A DNA stretch of 6,059 nt from Pseudomonadota bacterium (GCA_022563075.1 JADFOC010000178.1:1-6059), one strand, 5' to 3'. Positions 1 through 6,059 are shown, counted from the stretch's first letter. The notes: generated by a model not told the origin, from the sequence alone. Translations and numbers: made by a program.

Positions 1-686
1 CCAACCACATCAACGGCACCCGCCCATTGTTCTTTCAATAAAGGTCTGGCACTGACTTCACTCAAACTCGCCCTGTCGATTATTTCTTTGGCCCCGAGTT
101 GGCGCAGGAGTTCATGAGCAGATTCTTTACCGGTGCTGGCGACAACCTCGTAGCCAAGTTTACTCAGTAGTGCAACGGCGGTAATGCCGACTCCACCGGT
201 GGCGCCGGTAACCAACACGCTGCCACTAGCGGGAGACACGCCATTGACAATCAGTTTTTCCACACACAGGGCGGCGGTAAAGCCGGCAGTACCCAGTATC
301 ATACTTTCGCGCAGGCTTAGCCCGGCTGGGCATCTAACCATCCAATCTGCAGGCACACGAACAAACTGGCCAAATCCTCCGGCAGTATTCATACCCAAAT
401 CGTATCCAATGACAATGACCTCATCCCCTTCATTGAAGCGATCGCTAGTGGAAGAAACCACTTTACCGGCCGCATCGATGCCGGGCGTATGAGGATATTC
501 GCGAGTCACCGCCTTATTACCGCTGGCCGAAAGGGCATCTTTGTAATTCAGAGAGGAAAAGAGAACCTCGATAAGTACTTCTCCTGCGGGCAAATCGGCG
601 ACGTCGCACTCGACGATCTGCGTTCGAAACTCTTTTTCGGCTATCTCATCGACTCGTAACGCCTTATATTTTTTAGTGTTTTTCAA
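1..686 (-). CDS. acuI: YhdH/AcuI-type NADPH-dependent acrylyl-CoA reductase (quinone oxidoreductase-like MDR protein), 3' end missing
   Basis: The first 228 codons of a zinc-independent medium-chain reductase are visible. The family is about 325 residues long, so roughly 100 C-terminal residues lie beyond the left edge. The reading matches E. coli YhdH along its length: SLNYKDA (about 45-51), TPGIDAAG (67-74), LGTAGFTAAL (131-140), the nucleotide-binding loop VTGATGGVG (159-167), STGKES (184-189, the position that contacts the NADPH 2'-phosphate in the family) and WAGAVD (221-226). Known members reduce acryloyl-CoA to propionyl-CoA with NADPH. This detoxifies acrylate and, in marine bacteria, links to DMSP breakdown; that role is inferred here. 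The start is TTG at 684-686. It is the only usable start after an in-frame stop, and a weak GGTGG lies 9 nt upstream. The gene begins 18 bp after sohB, so it is very probably cotranscribed. The family call is firm and the physiological substrate is not. Confidence 0.9.
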   Translation of the reverse strand, partial: MKNTKKYKALRVDEIAEKEFRTQIVECDVADLPAGEVLIEVLFSSLNYKDALSASGNKAVTREYPHTPGIDAAGKVVSSTSDRFNEGDEVIVIGYDLGMNTAGGFGQFVRVPADWMVRCPAGLSLRESMILGTAGFTAALCVEKLIVNGVSPASGSVLVTGATGGVGITAVALLSKLGYEVVASTGKESAHELLRQLGAKEIIDRASLSEVSARPLLKEQWAGAVDVV

Positions 687-704
687 AACTTGACACCACC
701 GTGC

Positions 705-1784
705 TTATTGATATTTATTGGTCGTTGATTTTTCGAAAATATTGGAAAAGAGCTTTTCGACAACGCCCTGAAATACAGACCCTAATTTGTCCTGTAGGCT
801 CTTTGGAATCTCAAACTCCACTTCAAACACATCTGCCGACTCACAGGCTTCAATAATGCATTCGTCACTGGTCTTAATCTCATCGACCATGTTACGCTCG
901 ATAGCCTGTATTCCTACCCAGGTTTCACCGGTTGAAATCTTGTCGATATCAACACTTGGTCTATGGTCTTTTACCCATTGCTTGAAGATGTCGTGAATAG
1001 TTTCAACATCTTTCTGCACCTTATCTCTGCTTTTCTGCGTGATTTCGCCAAATGTTGATAGTGTGCGCTTGTATTCACCCGCGCTGATAATTTCATAGTC
1101 CACTTCATTTTTCTTAAGCACTCGGTGAAAATTTGGAATTTGTACTAATACACCGATAGAACCGATGATTGAAAAAGGTGCCGCGACTAACCTATCTGCC
1201 AAACAAGCCATCATATAGCCGCCGCTTGCCGCGACTTTATCGACACAGATAGTGAGTGGTATGTTTTCATTCTTGATTCGCTGCAACTGAGAAGACGCCA
1301 GACCATAGGCATGCACCATGCCTCCAGGGCTTTCCAATCGCAACAGCACTTCATCCCTTACCTCAGCCAGCGACAAGATGGCGGTTATTTCTTCCCGCAG
1401 CGAAGCGACCGCTTCTGCTGCCATATCACCCATGAAATTGAGCACGTAGACTCGTTTCTTGCGATCTGATTCTTTGTCTTCTTGATCGCCTCCCGCTTTT
1501 TCTTTTTTTAGCTTTTCTTTTTTCTCTTTTTGTTCGACTTTTGCCAGCTTCTTCTCTGCTTTATGTTTCAGCTTGAGCTGGTCTTTATCCAGCACGCTAT
1601 GCCGTAACACGTCCCGCATTTCTTCGATGTGTTCGTTCAATTGCGTAACTTTAATAAACCCCTTCTTGCCACCCCTCTTCTGCCTGCTACTGAGGGCTAC
1701 CACAGTTCCAAGCACAATAATTATCGCAACCACAACCGTCGCAACCTTTGCGAGAAACATTCCATATTGGATTAAATATTCCAA
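705..1784 (-). CDS. sohB: SohB, inner-membrane S49-family serine protease
   Basis: This 359-residue protein aligns with E. coli SohB (349 residues) from its first residue. The N-terminus (about 5-31) is one hydrophobic helix that anchors it in the inner membrane. A very charged, Lys/Glu-rich, probably coiled-coil linker follows (about 66-112). The S49 peptidase domain comes next, with LRLESPGGMVH (about 148-158), the nucleophile Ser187 in KVAASGGYMMAC and the general base Lys239 in SAGEYKRTL. This is the Ser-Lys dyad of the signal peptide peptidase A family. The start is TTG at 1782-1784, supported by an AGGAG 8 nt upstream and by alignment to the E. coli N-terminus. E. coli SohB suppresses loss of the periplasmic protease HtrA/DegP when overexpressed, and its natural substrates are poorly defined. 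The C-terminal tail after about residue 325 diverges from E. coli. A promoter just upstream suggests transcription separate from nudC, with acuI downstream in the same unit. Confidence 0.95.
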   Translation of the reverse strand: MEYLIQYGMFLAKVATVVVAIIIVLGTVVALSSRQKRGGKKGFIKVTQLNEHIEEMRDVLRHSVLDKDQLKLKHKAEKKLAKVEQKEKKEKLKKEKAGGDQEDKESDRKKRVYVLNFMGDMAAEAVASLREEITAILSLAEVRDEVLLRLESPGGMVHAYGLASSQLQRIKNENIPLTICVDKVAASGGYMMACLADRLVAAPFSIIGSIGVLVQIPNFHRVLKKNEVDYEIISAGEYKRTLSTFGEITQKSRDKVQKDVETIHDIFKQWVKDHRPSVDIDKISTGETWVGIQAIERNMVDEIKTSDECIIEACESADVFEVEFEIPKSLQDKLGSVFQGVVEKLFSNIFEKSTTNKYQ

Positions 1785-1792
1785 GCGCCTTT

Positions 1793-1797
1793 CTCCT
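1793..1797 (-). promoter_or_regulatory. Ribosome binding site of sohB
   Basis: Read on the minus strand this is AGGAG, 8 nt before the TTG at 1782-1784. The strong Shine-Dalgarno match at ideal spacing decides for the TTG start. The next in-frame ATG (codon 9) would cut into the membrane anchor. Confidence 0.8.
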
Positions 1798-1816
1798 GTT
1801 TCAAACCGTGATTAGT

Positions 1817-1845
1817 ATTTTACCTATTATTCCACTTCATTTCAA
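1817..1845 (-). promoter_or_regulatory. Predicted sigma70 promoter for sohB-acuI
   Basis: On the minus strand a -35 box TTGAAA (1840-1845) and a -10 box TAAAAT (1817-1822) are separated by 17 bp. Each box matches the consensus at five of six positions. The nudC stop codon (1842-1844) lies inside the -35 box. Transcription should start near 1810, giving a leader of about 26 nt that ends in the sohB ribosome binding site. This is sequence-based inference only. Confidence 0.6.
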
Positions 1846-2663
1846 AGTGGACGCGTGCGCAACTGCTCGACAAAGTACTGTATTAGTTCCCCGGCTACGC
1901 TGACACCCGGTGCCGGCACATTGGGTAAATTATCCACATCGTACCAGTTGGCTTCTTCGATTTCTTCAGCTTCGGGCACTATTGTGCCCGCCTCATATTC
2001 GGCGATGAATCCAAGCATTAATTGTGATGGAAAGGGCCATGACTGACTCTTAATGTAGCGAATATGCCCCACGTCCAAGCCCACCTCTTCTTTTACTTCA
2101 CGCCGCACAGTTTCTTCCGGGGTTTCCCCAACTTCGATAAAACCTGCCAAGCAACTATAAAATCCGGTCTTGAATCGAGCGCTTCGCGCCAATAAAAGTT
2201 GCTCACCACGCACCACCAGCACGATGGCACAGGGATTGATGCGCGGAAAATATTGCCGCTTGCACTGCGGACAACAGACTGCCCGTTGCGATTGGTGATG
2301 CTCGGTGTGAGAACCGCAGGTACCGCAATATCGATGCGAGTCATACCAATCCAAGATTTGGCTAGCCTTACCCGCGACGGTAAAGGCATAGTCGCCCTCG
2401 GTAAACAACAAGCTTCTTAGAGAGCAGTTTTCGGCCTCTAGGCGAGCCGAGATGTCTTCTTTTACCTGCACGGCAATCATGGCCGATCCGGCACGGTCAT
2501 CGATGAGTAACATTTCTGCATCGTCGGACAACAATGGGGCCAGTTGCGCTCGATCCCACACAAATTCATTAGCACGAACCAGCACCTGTTGTTGATAAAA
2601 TACAACGAAACGGTCAGAGTCGCGCAACTGATCAATTTGGAGGAAATAACTTCGTGGCGTCAT
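1842..2663 (-). CDS. nudC: NudC, NAD(H) pyrophosphatase / RNA deNADding Nudix hydrolase
   Basis: This 273-residue protein is slightly longer than E. coli NudC (257). It has the family layout: a variable N-terminal domain (1-110), a four-cysteine zinc site (C113, C116, C131, C134) and a catalytic Nudix domain. The Nudix box GX5EX7REUXEEXGU is complete from G174 to L196, including R188, E189, E192 and E193. The NAD-specificity motif, SQPWPFPxS in the family, reads SQSWPFPSQ at 206-214. The enzyme splits NADH or NAD+ into the nicotinamide mononucleotide and AMP. E. coli NudC also removes NAD caps from RNA 5' ends, leaving a monophosphate. It is expected to be cytoplasmic and dimeric. The ATG start is at 2661-2663 with only a weak upstream ribosome binding site. 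The stop lies 57 bp before sohB. The altered motif is conservative enough that I expect NAD(H) specificity to remain. Confidence 0.95.
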   Translation of the reverse strand: MTPRSYFLQIDQLRDSDRFVVFYQQQVLVRANEFVWDRAQLAPLLSDDAEMLLIDDRAGSAMIAVQVKEDISARLEAENCSLRSLLFTEGDYAFTVAGKASQILDWYDSHRYCGTCGSHTEHHQSQRAVCCPQCKRQYFPRINPCAIVLVVRGEQLLLARSARFKTGFYSCLAGFIEVGETPEETVRREVKEEVGLDVGHIRYIKSQSWPFPSQLMLGFIAEYEAGTIVPEAEEIEEANWYDVDNLPNVPAPGVSVAGELIQYFVEQLRTRPL

Positions 2664-2787
2664 GATCGTTAACTTAGCTTAGATGAACACCGATGCCCAG
2701 CGGTGTCGCTCAAAACGATGCAGTTTCGAGCAATCTGATAACAGCTTGGAATACCCCCGTGACTGCGCTCAACAACAAATGAAATGA

Positions 2788-2809
2788 CGTTGCGCCAGGT
2801 GACGCAACG
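2788..2809 (-). terminator. Probable terminator hairpin after the transporter gene
   Basis: A 9-bp stem (CGTTGCGTC / GGCGCAACG on the minus strand, one G-T pair) closes a four-base loop, ACCT. It begins 14 nt after the transporter stop codon. The downstream side on the minus strand, TCATTTCATTTGTTGTT, is U-rich but has no unbroken U run, so termination may be partial. The plus-strand side is not U-rich, which agrees with a minus-strand role. Some read-through into nudC is possible. Confidence 0.45.
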
Positions 2810-2823
2810 CGCTGAGTTGGTGA

Positions 2824-4161
2824 TTAGGTTAAGGGTTCCGCGAAGAAATCGAAGAAGAAATACATGATAATGGTGCAGGATGTCAGCGTGATAAGCATCA
2901 CTGGCAATCCCTTCCTGAACCACAGCCCCGGCGTAATCGCCAGGCTTGGATCACCGGCATCTTTCGCCATCTTTTCCGAGATAGTGACGATGAAAACGTT
3001 AGCGGTAGACCCCAGGTGGGTGCCATTGCCACCCATCCCAACTCCGGCCGCCAAGCCCCACCACAATGGTGTCACATTGATGCCCTGTGCCTCCATCCCG
3101 AGGATGATTGGGATCATCGCCGCCGTGAATGGAATATTATCGATAGCCGCCGACATTATCGCCGAAATCCACATCAACATCAGGGTCGCCTTCAGCAGAT
3201 CGGCTTCAACATAAGGTACGATGAGGGCGCCTAGAAACTGCAGAAACTGGCTGTGCTCTACACCGCCAACAATGATGAACAGCGAAATGAAGAACATCAA
3301 CAATGCCAATTCCGTATGGGCGAAGGCCTCTTCCATATCGATGTCTTTACCGATGAATACCAGCGCCGTTAAACCGATCGCCGTCACAAACCAGGGTTCC
3401 CAACCCAATCTACCGTGCATGACGAAACCTATCACCATGATTCCCAGTACTGCCAGTGCGCCGTACCAGGTTTTCGGATCGGACAGGGGTTCTCGATCGC
3501 TGAGTTCCAATTTATGGGGTGTCACGGCCAGTTCTTCTTTGAACAGGTAGCGGAGAAATACCAGGATAATGACCCAGGCAACAAAAACCATGCCGCCCAT
3601 ATGGATTACGAAGGCGTTGAAGTCGATGCCAGCAGCAGAGCCGATCATCAGGTTGGGCGGATCGCCAACCAAGGTGGCGACGCCCCCGGTGTCGGACAGC
3701 AAAGCGGCGGCGAGTAAAAATGGGATGGCACTGACCCGCAGCGATTGGCAGATTAAGATAATCAGCGGACCGAAGATCACCACCGTGGTGACATTGTCCA
3801 GTAACAGCGAGAGCACGGTGACCAGCGTTCCCATCAACGCCATCAGCAGAAATAACCTTCCTTTACTGAAGTCCGCAATCCAATAAGCGAGTTGCTGAAA
3901 CCCTCCGGTAGGGATCATGATGGCAACGATGGTCATCATGCCGCCCAATAGGAAGACGACATTCCAGTCGATGGAATGAACGGCTTGTTCAGGATTGTAG
4001 AAACCGAAGATCTGACCCAACACAATCATCGTCGCCGCACCGGCCATGCCGCATTTTACGCGATGAATATGATGAATACCTTCGGTAAAAATGGCAACAA
4101 ATGTGAACACCAGGACAAGGCTGGATATCAACATTTGCTTATTCCAAACTAACTCTTCCAT
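2824..4161 (-). CDS. ArsB/NhaD/P-protein-type ion transporter (SLC13-like permease), substrate unknown
   Basis: This very hydrophobic protein of 445 residues has about 10-12 predicted membrane helices. It shows the two-repeat design of the ion transporter superfamily. Each half carries an Asp-Asn pair in a broken helix: LLDNVTTVVIFGPL (about 120-133) and AAIDNIPFTAAMIP (338-351). Each is followed by a Gly/Asn-rich motif: GDPPNLMIG (166-174) and GGNGTHLGSTANV (377-389). These features match the ArsB/P-protein branch (Pfam CitMHS type), which includes the arsenite pump ArsB, the human OCA2 P protein and many uncharacterised bacterial permeases. A polar stretch at about 207-230 probably forms the central cytoplasmic loop between halves. 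The ATG at 4159-4161 has AAGGAA 8 nt upstream. The gene stands alone between dnaQ and nudC, with no ars genes nearby, so arsenite export is not supported. An Na+/H+ antiporter or organic anion permease is equally possible. Confidence 0.85.
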   Translation of the reverse strand: MEELVWNKQMLISSLVLVFTFVAIFTEGIHHIHRVKCGMAGAATMIVLGQIFGFYNPEQAVHSIDWNVVFLLGGMMTIVAIMIPTGGFQQLAYWIADFSKGRLFLLMALMGTLVTVLSLLLDNVTTVVIFGPLIILICQSLRVSAIPFLLAAALLSDTGGVATLVGDPPNLMIGSAAGIDFNAFVIHMGGMVFVAWVIILVFLRYLFKEELAVTPHKLELSDREPLSDPKTWYGALAVLGIMVIGFVMHGRLGWEPWFVTAIGLTALVFIGKDIDMEEAFAHTELALLMFFISLFIIVGGVEHSQFLQFLGALIVPYVEADLLKATLMLMWISAIMSAAIDNIPFTAAMIPIILGMEAQGINVTPLWWGLAAGVGMGGNGTHLGSTANVFIVTISEKMAKDAGDPSLAITPGLWFRKGLPVMLITLTSCTIIMYFFFDFFAEPLT

Positions 4162-4169
4162 ACTGTCAT

Positions 4170-4175
4170 TTCCTT
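4170..4175 (-). promoter_or_regulatory. Ribosome binding site of the transporter gene
   Basis: AAGGAA on the minus strand lies 8 nt upstream of the ATG at 4159-4161. An out-of-frame ATG at 4166-4168 is too close to this site to be a likely start. Confidence 0.65.
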
Positions 4176-4215
4176 ATCGGGGTTTGCATCTGTTACTGCG
4201 TCAATATCCGCTACA

Positions 4216-4244
4216 AAGTCAATTGGCATCAGTCGAGTTGACTT
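4216..4244. repeat. Inverted repeat AAGTCAA-N15-TTGACTT upstream of the transporter
   Basis: Perfect 7-bp arms sit at 4216-4222 and 4238-4244, with centres 22 bp apart, about two DNA turns. It lies 55-83 bp upstream of the transporter start codon. The spacing would suit a dimeric regulator bound on one DNA face, but chance cannot be excluded for 7-bp arms. Function is inferred only. Confidence 0.3.
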
Positions 4245-4277
4245 CAGCCCACTGTATTTGTTGAGTTTTTAGTGAAA

Positions 4278-4328
4278 TTGAATAGCCCAAAAGCGCTAGA
4301 TGGTATAGCTTTAGTGTAGCCTATTCAA
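4278..4328. repeat. Nested inverted repeat in the dnaQ-transporter gap
   Basis: Outer arms TTGAATAG (4278-4285) and CTATTCAA (4321-4328) are perfect 8-bp complements, with centres 43 bp apart. Inside them a second pair, AAAGC (4290-4294) and GCTTT (4308-4312), forms a smaller, roughly concentric repeat. The structure lies between the dnaQ stop and the transporter start. No strong promoter overlaps it. Weak candidates on the minus strand are CTGACC, 18 bp, TACACT and TTGAAT, 15 bp, TATACC, whose elements fall in or beside this repeat. It might be an operator, a long RNA stem or coincidence. Confidence 0.35.
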
Positions 4329-4389
4329 GATAAACCGGTCAGATTTAGGGGGTCTACAGCGCCGAGAAATTGACCATTTTCTCCCCGGA

Positions 4390-5109
4390 TTATTGCGGCG
4401 CTTCGAGACTAAGCCACAGACAACCTTGCTCACTGCCGGTGTCAATATCTTTTAACCGCTGCCGGTGCGCCTTTAGTTCTTCCGCAGTGGGCCGAATCAC
4501 CGGCAGCGGCACCCGGTTAGGGTCAAGTTTCCTGACCCGCCGAGCAGCGCGCGTGGCCTCGGTTAGCTCTTCATGCAGAGACAGACTCGATTGCCCACTG
4601 GTCATCAGCAGATAGACATCGGCGAGAATCTCGGCGTCCAGTAGCGCCCCATGCAATTGCCTCTGGGTATTGTCTACCCCATAACGCTTGCATAGCGCAT
4701 CGAGACTGTTGCGTTGGCCTGGATGTTTTTCTCTGGCTTGCAGCAGTGTGTCCAGGATCGAACAATATTGCGCCATGTGACTGGCTGCGGAATCGGTTTG
4801 TGCTAACTCACTATCGAGAAATCCAATATCGAAAGGCGCATTGTGTATTATCAACTCAGCGCCTTTAACGAAGTCAATAAACTCGGATTCAATCTGCCGG
4901 AAATACGGTTTATCAGTCAGAAATTCACGAGTTAGGCCATGTACTTCGATTGCTGCCTCGTCGATTTCCCGCTCTGGATTCAGGTAACACTGGTAATGAT
5001 TTCCAGTGAGTCGGCGATTGACAATTTCGACACAACCAATCTCAATGATGCGATGACCCTGTTCTGGATCTAATCCTGTGGTTTCTGTATCAAGTACGAT
5101 TTGACGCAT
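4390..5109 (-). CDS. dnaQ: DnaQ, DNA polymerase III epsilon (3'-5' proofreading) subunit
   Basis: At 239 residues this is close to E. coli DnaQ (243) and aligns throughout. It removes misincorporated 3' nucleotides during replication as part of the polymerase III core with alpha and theta. All catalytic residues are present: Exo I VLDTETTGL with D7 and E9, Exo II HNAPFDIGFL with D94, and the HxxxxD form of Exo III, HGALLDAE, with H153 and D158. After the nuclease domain, QSSLSL (173-178) falls where E. coli has its clamp-binding motif QTSMAF. A flexible linker follows, and the C-terminal EELKAHRQRL...CLW segment matches the part that contacts the alpha subunit. The ATG is at 5107-5109, 8 bp after the rnhA stop. 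Its best ribosome binding site, GGGAG, lies inside the rnhA coding end at 13 nt spacing, which is long and suggests translational coupling. Confidence 0.97.
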   Translation of the reverse strand: MRQIVLDTETTGLDPEQGHRIIEIGCVEIVNRRLTGNHYQCYLNPEREIDEAAIEVHGLTREFLTDKPYFRQIESEFIDFVKGAELIIHNAPFDIGFLDSELAQTDSAASHMAQYCSILDTLLQAREKHPGQRNSLDALCKRYGVDNTQRQLHGALLDAEILADVYLLMTSGQSSLSLHEELTEATRAARRVRKLDPNRVPLPVIRPTAEELKAHRQRLKDIDTGSEQGCLWLSLEAPQ

Positions 5110-5117
5110 CGGCTAAT

Positions 5118-5564
5118 TCAATCTCCCAGATCAAGCTCATCAATTCCAAGATTAGCGAGTTGATCCGCCATTTCATTTTCGCTGTGGCCACTATGCCCTT
5201 TTACCCAATTCCATTCCACCTTGTGCTTTGCCACAAGTTCGTCAAGTCGCTTCCAAAGTTCTACATTCAGCACCGGTTTTTTATTGGCAGTCTTCCACTG
5301 ACGTTGTTTCCAATTAATTATCCACTGCGTAATGCCCGATAACACATATTTTGAATCCGTGGTGACAATCACATTACAGGATTTGGTCAGCGCCTCCAGC
5401 CCCTTAATTACGGCAGTCAATTCCATTCGGTTATTAGTGGTCATCGCCTCACCACCATGTAAGGTCTTTTCCACTTCCCCATAGCGCAGCAAAACACCCC
5501 AGCCACCCTTCCCTGGATTTCCTCGACAGGCTCCATCTGTGTACATTTCAACGGCTTGTGGCAC
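5118..5564 (-). CDS. rnhA: Ribonuclease HI
   Basis: This 148-residue protein aligns with E. coli RNase HI (155 residues). It cuts the RNA strand of RNA-DNA hybrids, clearing R-loops and helping to remove primers. The metal-binding and catalytic residues fall at the same numbers as in E. coli: D10 ([11 protein letters not shown]), E48 (NNRMEL), D70 (TTDSKYV), H124 (VKGHSGH) and D134. The basic handle that grips the hybrid is present at about 81-100 ([16 protein letters not shown]). The start is GTG at 5562-5564, chosen because it places D10 in register with E. coli. A purine-rich GAGAG lies 4 nt upstream. The next in-frame ATG is codon 7, too close to the first beta strand. The gene sits between the methyltransferase (37 bp upstream) and dnaQ (8 bp downstream), all in one direction. 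Confidence 0.97.
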   Translation of the reverse strand: MPQAVEMYTDGACRGNPGKGGWGVLLRYGEVEKTLHGGEAMTTNNRMELTAVIKGLEALTKSCNVIVTTDSKYVLSGITQWIINWKQRQWKTANKKPVLNVELWKRLDELVAKHKVEWNWVKGHSGHSENEMADQLANLGIDELDLGD

Positions 5565-5601
5565 CGAACTCTCTTTCTTTGGTTTTACTATTCACCGTGG
5601 C

Positions 5602-6059
5602 TCAGTGGATCTTGGCGCGAACATTTTCCGCGGCAGGTATAACCGTTGCGCGGGCCCGCAAAGACCGCCAACGAGTTAAGAAAGGTGTGAGAGGGACAAC
5701 TTGCTTGACACAAAGTATGCAATAGGCACCACCCAGGGGACTCCTCAGCTTGCTCCCCATCTTCTCCCAGCGCTGCGCATGTTTAAGCAAGCTGGTAAAC
5801 TTAAATGGCAGGAAATGCAAGCCAAATTCGACGGTGTCGATGTGCAGGTCTAACAACTGCAGCCAATCTGTGACACGCCCTCTGGAAATAAATCGACCGC
5901 GCCAAGGAATATTGACTTTACGCTTAAACAGTTTGCATAGCCCCCATAAGCTATACGGGTTAAAACCAATAATTAGCATCTGTCCACCTGGTCGCAACAC
6001 GCGGGTTACTTCTCTAAGTAACTTGTGGCTATCATCGGTAAAGTCGAGGGCAGGATGCA
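5602..6059 (-). CDS. yafS: YafS-like class I SAM-dependent methyltransferase, 5' end missing
   Basis: The reading frame is open from the right window edge to the TGA at 5602-5604. It shows the C-terminal 151 codons of a protein that is about 240 residues in E. coli. The SAM-binding motif I lies outside the window. What remains includes HPALDFTDD, the LREVTRVLRPGGQMLIIGF segment (late Rossmann strand with the typical RPGG turn) and the following NPYSLWGL, typical of this small family. No start should be placed at the in-frame GTG near 6000, which is internal. The family usually sits beside rnhA, and often next to gloB (glyoxalase II), so gloB may lie just outside the window. The methyl acceptor is unknown. 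The stop is 37 bp before rnhA, so cotranscription is likely. The symbol rests on similarity and gene order. Confidence 0.8.
   Translation of the reverse strand, partial: HPALDFTDDSHKLLREVTRVLRPGGQMLIIGFNPYSLWGLCKLFKRKVNIPWRGRFISRGRVTDWLQLLDLHIDTVEFGLHFLPFKFTSLLKHAQRWEKMGSKLRSPLGGAYCILCVKQVVPLTPFLTRWRSLRARATVIPAAENVRAKIH

Noticed and set aside
184..492. Plus-strand frame of 102 residues
   Set aside because: It lies entirely inside the minus-strand acuI gene, which has strong family motifs. The translation is low-complexity Pro/Thr/Ser with no recognisable domain.
1573..1815. Plus-strand frame of 80 residues with a hydrophobic stretch
   Set aside because: It is antisense to the sohB linker and membrane anchor. 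The hydrophobicity mirrors the anchor codons, and it overlaps the predicted sohB promoter.
2669..2923. Minus-strand frame of 84 residues entering the transporter-nudC gap
   Set aside because: It begins inside the transporter gene in another frame and runs through the hairpin. It has no family features and no ribosome binding site that stands out.
3016..3886. Several overlapping plus-strand frames opposite the transporter
   Set aside because: They are antisense readings of a well-supported membrane protein gene. Long antisense frames are expected there from codon bias.
2824..4161. Transporter as a true arsenite pump, ArsB
   Set aside because: Only superfamily motifs are shared, and no arsR, arsC or arsA lies in the window. 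The GGNG and IPFTA motifs look more like the P-protein branch.
4364..4383. GAGAAA / TTTCTC hairpin after dnaQ as a terminator
   Set aside because: The stem is short and AT-rich, the loop is 8 nt, and no U run follows on the minus strand, so I do not call it a terminator.
1..6059. Mobile element, phage, CRISPR, toxin-antitoxin or a new defence system
   Set aside because: All seven genes belong to familiar chromosomal families on one strand. I saw no direct-repeat array, transposase, integrase, tRNA-like site or other island signature.

Overview
This 6.06 kb window looks like ordinary chromosomal sequence from a gammaproteobacterium. The proteins closely resemble SohB, NudC, DnaQ, RNase HI, YafS and YhdH/AcuI of that class. 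The rnhA-dnaQ pair next to a YafS-type methyltransferase is also a gammaproteobacterial arrangement. I cannot name the genus. No phage, insertion sequence, CRISPR array, tRNA or rRNA is visible.

All seven genes lie on the minus strand, so transcription runs from high to low coordinates. From right to left they are: a YafS-like SAM methyltransferase cut by the window edge (5602-6059); rnhA, RNase HI (5118-5564); dnaQ, the proofreading subunit of DNA polymerase III (4390-5109); a 228-bp gap with two inverted repeats; an ArsB/NhaD/P-protein-type membrane transporter (2824-4161); a 160-bp gap with a hairpin that probably ends the transporter transcript; nudC, a zinc-containing Nudix NAD(H) pyrophosphatase and RNA deNADding enzyme (1842-2663); sohB, an S49 membrane protease (705-1784); and a YhdH/AcuI-type NADPH-dependent acrylyl-CoA reductase cut by the left edge (1-686).

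Three transcription units are likely. The methyltransferase, rnhA and dnaQ are packed with gaps of 37 and 8 bp. The transporter has its own leader and a probable terminator. nudC, sohB and acuI have gaps of 57 and 18 bp, and a good sigma70-type promoter (TTGAAA, 17 bp, TAAAAT) in the nudC-sohB junction should let sohB-acuI be transcribed independently of nudC. Three genes use non-ATG starts: sohB TTG, acuI TTG and rnhA GTG. Catalytic residues are intact in every enzyme whose active site is visible.

I found no convincing new biological system. The items most worth a second look are the nested and spaced inverted repeats upstream of the transporter, the transporter's unknown substrate, and the promoter that overlaps the nudC stop codon.
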